Below are positions 1 to 5,891 of a stretch of 5,947 nt of DNA, piece by piece. Both the position numbers and the translations under genes were made by a program. The DNA is from Eubacteriales bacterium. Its GTDB lineage: Bacteria; Bacillota; Clostridia; Christensenellales; CAG-138. The notes below the pieces were generated by a model that was not told where the DNA came from, did not search any database, and was given only the letters and a program-made list of their open reading frames with translations. The stretch lies in the NCBI GenBank assembly GCA_028703645.1, contig JAQVML010000105.1, positions 1 through 5,947 of the forward strand, given 5' to 3'. Every line of letters begins with the position of its first letter. The first letter of the stretch is position 1.

Positions 1-251
1 GAGGCGATCTCTACGGGTTTCTCGCCGCCGAAATATTCGATCGTACCATTCGTAATCTTGCCTGCCTTTGGCAAAAGCTGCATGATCGCGCGGGCGGTTA
101 CGCTCTTTCCGCAGCCGCTTTCGCCGACGATGCCGAGCGTTTTTCCCCGCTTGAGCGTAAAGCTAACGTCGTTCACCGCGTGTACGGTGCGCCGACCTAC
201 TTTTATTTTTACTTGCAGGTGCTTGACCCGCAAAATTTGATCCTGCTTCAT
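1..251 (-). CDS. Opp/Dpp-type ABC transporter ATP-binding protein, N-terminal part (DppD/OppD-like)
   Basis: This is the first 83 codons of an ABC ATPase that runs off the left edge; family members are usually about 320-340 residues. The ATPase binds and hydrolyses ATP on the cytoplasmic side to power the two permeases encoded just upstream. Visible features are the first beta strands with the expected 'AVNDVSF' segment (residues 25-31), the Walker A P-loop GESGCGKS at residues 43-50, then TARAIMQLLP and the AGKI.NG segment typical of the DppD/OppD subfamily. Walker B, the signature motif and the C-terminal oligopeptide-transporter domain are outside the window. The ATG at 251 is chosen because AAAGGAGGAG (258-267 on the complement) sits 6 nt before it. 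It starts 18 bases after the DppC-like permease stop, so it is the fourth gene of the operon. The partner ATPase (DppF/OppF-like) is expected next, but this cannot be seen. Confidence 0.93.
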   Translation of the reverse strand, partial: MKQDQILRVKHLQVKIKVGRRTVHAVNDVSFTLKRGKTLGIVGESGCGKSVTARAIMQLLPKAGKITNGTIEYFGGEKPVEIA

Positions 252-269
252 CCAGCACTCCTCCTTTCG

Positions 270-1148
270 TTATGTCGGATCCAGAACGTCCCGGAGTCCG
301 TCACCAAAGAAGTTGACGCCAAGGACAAACAGGCAGATGCACACGCCGGGGGCAATCCACATGATCGGATAGTTTTGAATCACGTTCATGTTTCTCGCCG
401 CGTTGATGATGTTGCCCCAGGTCGGAATGCTGGTTGGTACACCCATATTCAAAAAGCTCAGCGCGGATTCCTGCAGCAGGAAGCCTGCGGTTGCAAGCGT
501 GATATTGACCACGATCGGCCCGGTCGTATTCGGCAGCATATGGCGAAACATGATCGAAGCGCCGCCAATCCCGTTGGCGCGGCAGCTCTCGACAAACGTC
601 TCCTCTTTCAGCGAAAGAATCCTGCTGCGCACAATGCGGCTGACGCTGGCCCAGCCGGTGACCGTAAATATGATGATCAAGTTCTTTAAACTCTGGCCGA
701 CAAAACCAACCAGAATCAAAACCAGCAAAATCTGCGGAAATACCATGAAGATCTCGGAGATATAGACGATAACGCTATCCACCTTGCCGCCGAAATATCC
801 CGCGACGCAGCCTAATATGCTGCCGACCAGCGCCGCGCAGATTGCACCGACCATGCCGACAAAGATGGAGACGCGCCCGCCGTATAGCAGCCGGGTGAGC
901 AGATCTCGTCCCAGCTGATCCGTGCCCAGCCAGTGCGCAGAGGAGCTCGGCAGATAGCGGTTCGCCGGATCGACCGTCGTTGGAGAATATGGCGAGAGCA
1001 GCGGCGCAAAGGCCGCGGACAGTATCATGATCAATATGATGGAAAGCCCGATAACCGCCATCTTGTTGGTGAAAAATTTATAAAGGTTCCGTTTCGCCAG
1101 GCTAGATTTTTTGACGCTCGGACGGGTTGAATGTTTGTTTTGTTTCAT
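270..1148 (-). CDS. Opp/Dpp-type ABC transporter permease, DppC-like
   Basis: Inner-membrane subunit of a peptide-type importer, the second of the two permeases. Numbering here is from the GTG at 1154 (294 residues). A basic cytoplasmic N-terminus is followed by a first membrane helix at about 33-54 and the hallmark segment HWLGTDQLGRDLLTRLLYGGR at 74-94. Several more helices follow, then the cytoplasmic EAA loop that docks on the ATPase at about 187-209 (ESCRANG...FRHMLPN), and a C-terminal FFGDGLRDVLDP (282-293). Length and motif order match DppC/OppC. I prefer the ATG at 1148 (292 residues): the AGGAGG at 1158-1163 lies 9 nt before it but only 3 nt before the in-frame GTG at 1154. The gene begins 16 bases after the DppB-like stop, and the ribosome binding site abuts that stop (TGA, C, AGGAGG), so the two are probably translated in succession. 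The substrate cannot be read from the permease. Confidence 0.95.
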   Translation of the reverse strand: MKQNKHSTRPSVKKSSLAKRNLYKFFTNKMAVIGLSIILIMILSAAFAPLLSPYSPTTVDPANRYLPSSSAHWLGTDQLGRDLLTRLLYGGRVSIFVGMVGAICAALVGSILGCVAGYFGGKVDSVIVYISEIFMVFPQILLVLILVGFVGQSLKNLIIIFTVTGWASVSRIVRSRILSLKEETFVESCRANGIGGASIMFRHMLPNTTGPIVVNITLATAGFLLQESALSFLNMGVPTSIPTWGNIINAARNMNVIQNYPIMWIAPGVCICLFVLGVNFFGDGLRDVLDPT

Positions 1149-1164
1149 ATTCACATTCCTCCTG

Positions 1165-2124
1165 TCAGCTCAGCCTGATCCGCGGATCCAGCATTGCCGT
1201 GATTAAATCCGCCAATACGCTGGAGAGCAGCACGACGATCGCGATGATAAACGTTGAAATCATCACGACGGGCATGTCCCCACCGGAGATTGCGGAAAGC
1301 AGCATGTTTCCCATGCCGGGGTAATTAAACACGCTTTCGATGACCACCGTTCCGCCAACCAGCATCGGCAGACGAAAGACAATGGTAACGATGACCGGGA
1401 TGATCGCGTTGCGAAACCCGTGCCGGAAATTGACCTTGTTTTCGGATAACCCTTTACTGCGCGCGGTGGTGATGTAGTCCTTGTTGAGCACATCGAGCAT
1501 GGAGCCTCTCGTATAGCGCATAATCGTCGCGATATACGCGGTGCCCAGGCAGAGCACCGGCAAAACGAGGTATTGAATCCGGTCAAAAAACGCTTCTTTC
1601 CCCGGCGCCATACGGCCGCCCGTGGGAAACCACTTGAGCTGAATGGCAAACAACACGATGACCACCATGCCGAGAAAGAATTCCGGTACGGAGACGCCGA
1701 GCATGCCAAACGTCGTACAAAAATAATCAAACGGTGTGTTCTGTTTCACCGCGGAGAAATAGCCGAGAATGAGCCCCAGCACGGTGGCAACCAGAAGGCC
1801 CAGGCCTACGAGTTCCAGCGTCGCGGGCAGGCGCGCCGCCAGCATGACGGCAATGTTGCTGCCGGAGACGATGCTATAGCCAAGGTCGCCCTGCAGCAGC
1901 TTGCCCAGCCAGCGAAAATACTGAATCGGCAGGGGTGCGTTTAGCCCCAAGCTTTCGCGCAACGCATCCAGTTGATCCGGCGTCATCTGCGCATAGAGAT
2001 CGGGCGGAACCGTTCTTGTGATTGCGTCGCCGGGCAAAAGCTGGAGTCCGATGAAGATGATTGCGGAAATGACCAGCAGCTTTGGCAGCAGCGAGAGCAT
2101 TCGTTTTCCAAAATATTTGAGCAC
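1165..2124 (-). CDS. Opp/Dpp-type ABC transporter permease, DppB-like
   Basis: A 319-residue inner-membrane permease that pairs with the DppC-like protein downstream. Family marks in order: an N-terminal helix (about 9-30) ending in LPGD (30-33); the extracytoplasmic segment with GDLGYS (79-84); RLPATLELV (98-106); SVPEFFLG (145-152); the EAA loop at about 216-243 (DYITTARSKGL...FRHGFRNAIIP); ESVFNYPGMG (263-272); and the C-terminal LDPRIRL. All are typical of DppB/OppB and the length is normal. The start is a GTG at 2124, supported by AGGGGG (2131-2136) 6 nt upstream; the next in-frame Met is residue 9, too far inside. The gene follows the binding-protein gene after 93 bases that contain a strong hairpin whose outer arm reaches the ribosome binding site. 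Permease expression may therefore be held below that of the binding protein. Confidence 0.95.
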   Translation of the reverse strand: MLKYFGKRMLSLLPKLLVISAIIFIGLQLLPGDAITRTVPPDLYAQMTPDQLDALRESLGLNAPLPIQYFRWLGKLLQGDLGYSIVSGSNIAVMLAARLPATLELVGLGLLVATVLGLILGYFSAVKQNTPFDYFCTTFGMLGVSVPEFFLGMVVIVLFAIQLKWFPTGGRMAPGKEAFFDRIQYLVLPVLCLGTAYIATIMRYTRGSMLDVLNKDYITTARSKGLSENKVNFRHGFRNAIIPVIVTIVFRLPMLVGGTVVIESVFNYPGMGNMLLSAISGGDMPVVMISTFIIAIVVLLSSVLADLITAMLDPRIRLS

Positions 2125-2134
2125 GCGTATCCCC

Positions 2135-2199
2135 CTAACATCATTTCATTCGTATGGCGGGGCCGGTACACTTACCAGCGCCCGCCATACACATGTTAG
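2135..2199 (-). promoter_or_regulatory. Intra-operon mRNA hairpin between binding-protein and permease genes
   Basis: A perfect 10-bp inverted repeat, GTATGGCGGG (2152-2161) and CCCGCCATAC (2181-2190), continues inward after a bulged base at 2180. The inner part is 2 bp, one mismatch, and a 4-bp GGTA/TACC stem closing a 4-base loop (2169-2172). A further 7-bp pair, CTAACAT (2135-2141) with ATGTTAG (2193-2199), encloses it and reaches the first two bases of the AGGGGG ribosome binding site of the DppB-like gene. No T-run follows on either strand, so it does not look like a normal intrinsic terminator. By analogy with stem-loops after binding-protein genes in other transport operons, it may protect the binding-protein mRNA and lower permease translation. 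That role is inference. Confidence 0.7.
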
Positions 2200-2217
2200 T
2201 TCCCTATTGGTGGAAAA

Positions 2218-3939
2218 TCAACCGATCAGCTTCCAGTCCGCAAACTTGTAATCTTTGGACTGCTGATAGTCGCCCGCAAAGATCGATGTATCCAGTTGCA
2301 CATGTGCGCCGTTGTACGCAACCATCTTGCTCAGGTTATACAGATCGATATCGTACTTATCCTTGACCTGCTGCTCCTGCAGCGCGACAACTGCGCTCTT
2401 GGCGGTTGCGTCGTCCTTTGCGCTGAGGAACTGGTTGTAGAAGGCACCGTAGGTCGCCGCGCGCTCTTCCACATTGCCAAAGAGGGAGTCCCAGTTGCCG
2501 CCATCCGGCGCGAGCAGAGCATAACCATAAGCGGGAACGGCAACCGAACCGCCACCGGAGTAGATCATGTCCCAATTGCGCTGGGTGTAGATGATGTTGG
2601 CCAGATCGCCGGACGCCAGGAAGGACTCAAACTTCACGCCGGCCTGCTCAAAGCCCTGACGCAGAACTTCCATGATATCCGCCGTGGTCTGATCGCTGTA
2701 GTAGTAGAGCACGCGAACGGATTTGCTGTAGTCGTAACCAGCCTCGTCCAGCAGCGCTTTTGCCGCCGCAACGTCGTAAGGCGTCAGCGTCAGTGAGGGA
2801 TCAAAGAGCGCATCGCTCGGATTGATCATGGTGATCGCGGCGTTTGCCTGATCGCCATAGAACGCGGCGCAAGTCGCCTTGTCCATCAGCAGTTCAAACG
2901 CGGTGCGGACGCGGACGTCCTGCACAAAGGTGTTGTACTGTTTATCCGTCGAACCAGTCATGTTAAAGCGGAACTGGCGCGTATAGGAAGACGGAACGAC
3001 GGCGCTGACCATGTCCGGATTCTGCGCTACGATATTGCCCATGGTGTTGCTGTCGTTGACCGCATCGCCGAAGATAAAGTCGAGATCGCCCGCGATTGAC
3101 GCGCTCACGATTGCGTCGTTGCCGCCCGCATCATAGCTGGTGAAGAGCACGTTCTTGATGCCGGCGGGTTCGCCAAAGTAACTGTCGTTGCGAACCATGG
3201 TGAAATAGTTCGGGAAGGAGACCTGATCGATAACATACTGGCCGGAACCGAAAGGTTTGCTCCAGAATGATTCATAGGTCGCCACATCGTTGTAGGCAAC
3301 GCCTTCAAACGCATGTGCGGGCAGAATTGCGCTCAGCGCGAGGCCGTAGAGAAGGCCGTTGTCCGCGATGGATTCTGTAATCTCCACCGTGTTCGCGTCG
3401 ATAGCCTTTACACCGGCGAGTTCCGTCGCCGTGCCGGCAAGCACATCCGCAACGCCGACGATGTTTTTCATAAACTGCTTGACCCAGGATTTTTCATACG
3501 CGATCGCGGTATTCAGAGAAAACACCACGTCATCCGCGGTCACAGTCGTGCCATCCGAGAATGTCGCTGCCGGATTGAGCTTAAACGTGTAGACGAGGCC
3601 GTCGTCCGATACGGAGTATTCCGTCGCCAGATCGGGGGTAAACGTGCTGTCTGGCTGCGCTTCTACCAGCGTGCTAAAGAGCATGTTCGGGTAGAGGCAC
3701 TTGATGTCCGTATACGGGCATTCGAAGATGGAGTTTGTGCCGATTCCGGCAACCCAAGCCAGCTTCAAGGTGCCGGTTTCGCTCAGATCGACCGCCTCAG
3801 TGGGTGCGGTAGACGTTTCTGCGGTCGCTGCCGCCGGGGCTTCCGTGCCGGTGGTTGCCGTCGGCGCCGTTGCCGCGCAACCAGCCAGTGCACTAACCGC
3901 CATCAAGGCAACCAAGAGTGTTGCAATGGTCTTTTTCAT
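2218..3939 (-). CDS. Solute-binding lipoprotein of an Opp/Dpp-type ABC transporter (SBP_bac_5 family)
   Basis: A 573-residue extracellular receptor that captures the transported solute and hands it to the permeases. Residues 1-21 are a lipoprotein signal: MKK, a hydrophobic core, then the lipobox L18-A19-G20-C21, so the mature protein should be lipid-anchored at Cys21. Residues 22-50 are a low-complexity Ala/Thr/Pro/Glu tether. The folded part begins near 56; the family signature lies at 103-140 (DLATEYSVSDDG..YTFKL......FSDG..VTADDVVFSL). Later family-like segments are GSGQYVI (231-237), the VRVRTAFELLMDK helix (342-354) and AAKALLDEAGYDYSKS (392-407). Length is normal for class C binding proteins. 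The ATG at 3939 follows AGGAGGA (3951-3957) at 11 nt, slightly long. As first gene it is adjacent to the promoter region. The family binds peptides, but also oligosaccharides, nickel complexes and opines. Ligand contacts are not recognisable here, so the substrate is unknown. Confidence 0.95.
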   Translation of the reverse strand: MKKTIATLLVALMAVSALAGCAATAPTATTGTEAPAAATAETSTAPTEAVDLSETGTLKLAWVAGIGTNSIFECPYTDIKCLYPNMLFSTLVEAQPDSTFTPDLATEYSVSDDGLVYTFKLNPAATFSDGTTVTADDVVFSLNTAIAYEKSWVKQFMKNIVGVADVLAGTATELAGVKAIDANTVEITESIADNGLLYGLALSAILPAHAFEGVAYNDVATYESFWSKPFGSGQYVIDQVSFPNYFTMVRNDSYFGEPAGIKNVLFTSYDAGGNDAIVSASIAGDLDFIFGDAVNDSNTMGNIVAQNPDMVSAVVPSSYTRQFRFNMTGSTDKQYNTFVQDVRVRTAFELLMDKATCAAFYGDQANAAITMINPSDALFDPSLTLTPYDVAAAKALLDEAGYDYSKSVRVLYYYSDQTTADIMEVLRQGFEQAGVKFESFLASGDLANIIYTQRNWDMIYSGGGSVAVPAYGYALLAPDGGNWDSLFGNVEERAATYGAFYNQFLSAKDDATAKSAVVALQEQQVKDKYDIDLYNLSKMVAYNGAHVQLDTSIFAGDYQQSKDYKFADWKLIG

Positions 3940-3968
3940 GTGGTGTTTTTTCCTCCTCGTTTTGTTTC

Positions 3969-3999
3969 TTTATCCGCTGCCGCTCGCGGCGGCGATAAA
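3969..3999 (-). promoter_or_regulatory. GC-rich stem-loop in the 5' leader of the transport operon
   Basis: TTTATC (3969-3974) pairs with GATAAA (3994-3999). Inside it, GC pairs with GC and GCCG (3979-3982) pairs with CGGC (3987-3990) around a 4-base loop; there is one bulge (3975) and one non-Watson-Crick position (3978/3991). The foot lies 11 bases before the AGGAGGA of the binding-protein gene. It falls within the leader if transcription starts near 4019. It could stabilise the 5' end or serve as a protein site. There is no T-run, so it is not a terminator. The right foot overlaps a direct repeat, GATAAAT at 3994-4000 and 4007-4013. Confidence 0.5.
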
Positions 4000-4025
4000 T
4001 CGGTAGGATAAATAGGAATGCCAAG

Positions 4026-4054
4026 ATTCGAGAGGATTCCGTTTGCATTGTCAA
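4026..4054 (-). promoter_or_regulatory. Candidate sigma-A promoter of the transport operon
   Basis: On the minus strand a perfect -35 box TTGACA (4054 to 4049) is followed after 17 bases by TCGAAT (4031 to 4026), which matches the -10 consensus at four of six positions. This would start transcription near 4019 and give a leader of about 80 bases before the ATG at 3939. The -10 is weak, as might be expected of a regulated promoter. No other minus-strand pair in the gap had both boxes at a sensible spacing. Confidence 0.45.
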
Positions 4055-4058
4055 ATGC
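4045..4058. promoter_or_regulatory. Candidate operator dyad over the -35 box
   Basis: GCATT-GTCA-AATGC is a perfect inverted repeat with 5-bp arms and a 4-base centre, and it covers the whole TTGACA -35 box of the candidate operon promoter. A protein bound here would block RNA polymerase. The neighbouring ROK regulator is the obvious candidate, but the arms are short and no matching copy was found near the regulator's own promoter. Confidence 0.3.
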
Positions 4059-4178
4059 GCGGTTCTTGATTCTTTGTGTTTGGGTTTTTGTTCTGGTTGG
4101 AGATAACATTCGCGCCCTTGAATGGGAACGCTTCTAAGCAGGTAATCCGGTTGTGATGGATGAATTAATTCCGTTTTC

Positions 4179-4346
4179 GTTATTATTGTGAAATCGTCTT
4201 TGATTTGTTTTTCAAATTTTCTATTCACAGAATACCACCATGAATCCAGGATTGCAACACGATTTTGTTGTTTTCGTAACTTATTTTTACGTATTCAAAC
4301 CGTTATTACCTATATTTTATTATATTTATTTCTTTATTCGTTATTA
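4179..4346 (+). repeat. Three direct copies of the 8-mer CGTTATTA
   Basis: Identical CGTTATTA octamers occur on the plus strand at 4179-4186, 4301-4308 and 4339-4346, all in the AT-rich middle of the divergent region; spacing between starts is 122 and 38 bases. They share little flanking sequence. They may be half-sites for a DNA-binding protein or a by-product of AT-rich composition. Confidence 0.4.
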
Positions 4347-4451
4347 TATGCTCGGATTTGAGTCAAAAAACGTTGCTTCGTGTTTCATTGATGCTTATTT
4401 CGATATTTGAACCTTTTTTCTGTTGTCGACGGTTGCAGTTTTTCCCGCTTG

Positions 4452-4460
4452 TGTTAAAAT
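4452..4460 (+). promoter_or_regulatory. Extended -10 promoter of the ROK regulator
   Basis: TGT-TAAAAT: the -10 box TAAAAT (4455-4460) matches consensus at five of six positions and has the TGn extension directly upstream. A weak -35, TTGCAG (4433-4438), is 16 bases away; extended -10 promoters tolerate this. Transcription would start near 4467, leaving a very short leader that begins almost at the ribosome binding site. Confidence 0.5.
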
Positions 4461-4483
4461 AGATAAAAAGGTGGGGATTGTGT

Positions 4484-5728
4484 GTGAATTTCTTAAACTA
4501 TAAAGAGTATCGAAGATATCTCGTTCTCAACCTCATTCATTCTCTGGGCCCAATCAGCCGCACAAAGCTCGCGGAGATTACGGACTATCGTCCCGCTGCA
4601 ATCGGGGATATCATCAACGAACTCATGGACGAAAATCTATTGGTTGAAACCGGTTCTGCCGCCAGCGGGCAGGGACGCCACCGCACGCTGCTCGGCTTAA
4701 ATTCGGACTATATCTGCGCAATCGGCGTCTCCATCAACGCGTCCACCATCATCACAAACCTGCTCACCATCGACGGAACCGTCAGAAAATCCGTCTCCAA
4801 GCGAATTCACGCAAGCGGCTCGGTCGACGAGCTCGTTCAGCAAACGATCGAGACGATTCAGGACATGCTTGCCCAATATTCCAATCGAAAGATTCTTGGT
4901 ATCGGCGTCTGCGATCCCGGCCCTGCACCGGGGCATTGGGACGAGGCGGGAGACCTCTTCCCCACGCTGATTGCGTTTAACGACTGGGTCAATCACGATC
5001 TCAAGTCGATCTTGCAGGCGCAGTTTCACCTGCCCGTCGCGGTGTTCGCGCGCGGCATCCTCACCTCCATCGCCGAAGAAAAATTCGGGGCGGCCAAAGG
5101 GCTCAAGGATTTCATCTGCCTCGATCTATGCAACGGCGTTGGAATGAGTTTTTATATCAACGGCAGCGTCGTGCGCGGCGCAAACAATGTTGCGGGGCAG
5201 ATCGGCGACACCGTCGTGCACACAAACGAGCGCATTTGCAGCTGTGGCAAGGTCGGTTGTGTCGAGGCCTCCGCGGCGTTTCCCGCCGTTCGCGCCAATA
5301 TATTAGGCGCGCTGGAGCGCGGTGTATTCTCCGTGCTCAACAGTTATTATGATTGCAAGCAGGAATTGACCGTTCAGGACGTCAAGCGCGCGCTGGACAG
5401 CGGCGACAAGCTCTGCTGCCACTACATCAAAGAATCGGCGCAGCTATTGGGGCTCGCGATTGCCAACGCCGTCAACCTGCTCAATCCGCAGTGCGTCTTT
5501 CTGCACGGCTATATGATCGGTTTGGGTGATTTTTTCATTCAAAATCTAGAGGCCGCCATTCGCGAAAACTGCATGATGGTGTTCAGCAACGTCGAGATCA
5601 AGGTGCTCTCCTCTTCTCTGGAGGACGATCTTCCGCTCGGAGCCGCCGCCGTGATATTTGACGATTTTTTGCACACCGACGATTTCAAGTGGGTCAAGAG
5701 CCTCAACGTAGAGTCTTCCTCTTGCTAA
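4484..5728 (+). CDS. ROK-family transcriptional regulator with a degenerate sugar-kinase site
   Basis: A 414-residue NagC/Mlc/XylR-type DNA-binding protein, likely regulator of the divergent transport operon. Numbering is from the TTG at 4478. A winged helix-turn-helix occupies about 13-60 (ISRTKLAEITDYRPAAIGDIINELMDENLL), followed by the actin-like ROK fold. It has GIGVCDPGP (141-149), KFGAAKG (202-208) and the zinc motif C254-S-C256-G-K-V-G-C261-V-E263. Several kinase/sugar positions differ: the glycine-rich phosphate loop is GVSINAST (83-90), the catalytic Asp position of the NDxN-type motif aligns with Arg192, and the GEIGH motif reads GQIGD (240-244), losing Glu and the His zinc ligand. 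So it should not be a kinase and may sense something other than a simple sugar. I choose GTG at 4484 because AGGTGG (4469-4474) is 9 nt upstream; TTG at 4478 would leave 3 nt. Length is normal for ROK repressors. Whether it represses or activates is not shown. Confidence 0.92.
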   Translation: MNFLNYKEYRRYLVLNLIHSLGPISRTKLAEITDYRPAAIGDIINELMDENLLVETGSAASGQGRHRTLLGLNSDYICAIGVSINASTIITNLLTIDGTVRKSVSKRIHASGSVDELVQQTIETIQDMLAQYSNRKILGIGVCDPGPAPGHWDEAGDLFPTLIAFNDWVNHDLKSILQAQFHLPVAVFARGILTSIAEEKFGAAKGLKDFICLDLCNGVGMSFYINGSVVRGANNVAGQIGDTVVHTNERICSCGKVGCVEASAAFPAVRANILGALERGVFSVLNSYYDCKQELTVQDVKRALDSGDKLCCHYIKESAQLLGLAIANAVNLLNPQCVFLHGYMIGLGDFFIQNLEAAIRENCMMVFSNVEIKVLSSSLEDDLPLGAAAVIFDDFLHTDDFKWVKSLNVESSSC

Positions 5729-5795
5729 GGATTTAGAGATTGGCTCTGCCACTACGGCGTTGAACCATCTGGATTCCCGCATAACATTTAGCAAC

Positions 5796-5835
5796 AAAAA
5801 GCTTCTGCTGCTATGCAAGCAACAGAAGCTTTTTT
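5796..5835. terminator. Strong, probably bidirectional intrinsic terminator
   Basis: AAAAAGCTTCTG (5796-5807) pairs perfectly with CAGAAGCTTTTT (5823-5834). After one C/A mismatch, TGCT/AGCA adds four pairs around the loop ATGCA. On the plus strand a run of six T (5830-5835) follows, about 70 bases after the ROK stop. On the minus strand the complement of 5796-5800 gives five T. The symmetry fits termination of both the regulator and a convergent gene to the right. Confidence 0.88.
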
Positions 5836-5891
5836 GTGTAATCTCGATCAATTCGGGATGATCGAATTCGGAAAATAACAGTTCGCGCTCT

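Larger units (their letters stand above)
3940..4483. other. Divergent intergenic region between transport operon and ROK regulator
   Basis: About 540 bases without a convincing gene. The part next to the binding-protein gene carries its leader, hairpin and promoter. The middle (about 4180-4420) is far more AT-rich than the flanking genes. It holds short dyads (TATTC-ACA-GAATA at 4222-4234, CGTAA-N7-TTACG at 4275-4291, TTTGA-G-TCAAA at 4357-4367) and three copies of CGTTATTA. The last 30 bases hold the regulator's promoter and ribosome binding site. Small open frames here lack a ribosome binding site or end inside the neighbouring gene. Confidence 0.7.

Noticed and set aside
180..689. Plus-strand 169-codon open frame
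   Set aside because: Antisense to the ATPase and DppC-like genes, both of which have clear family motifs. No ribosome binding site or recognisable domain.
3313..4011. Plus-strand 232-codon open frame
   Set aside because: Antisense to the well-supported binding-protein gene. The translation is Arg/Gly/Cys-rich without domain features, a usual shadow of GC-rich coding DNA.
4123..4136. TGGGAACGCTTCTA as a possible CcpA catabolite-repression (cre) site
   Set aside because: The AACGCTT core fits, but three conserved positions of the cre consensus are wrong, including both near the right end.
3893..4228. Minus-strand 111-codon open frame starting with GTG upstream of the binding-protein gene
   Set aside because: It has a weak GGTGG at 6 nt, but it overlaps the binding-protein signal peptide out of frame by 47 bases, crosses the predicted promoter and leader hairpin, and its charged, repeat-poor sequence resembles no family I know.
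4343..4348. Perfect TATAAT on the minus strand with TTGACT (4366 to 4361) upstream
   Set aside because: The boxes are separated by only 12 bases, too close for sigma-A. The region is AT-rich, so isolated TATAAT matches are expected.
4240..4410. Plus-strand 56-residue open frame from ATG, rich in Tyr, Phe and Ile, resembling a small membrane peptide
   Set aside because: No ribosome binding site precedes it. The hydrophobic make-up is what AT-rich DNA encodes by chance, and it spans the candidate operator dyads.
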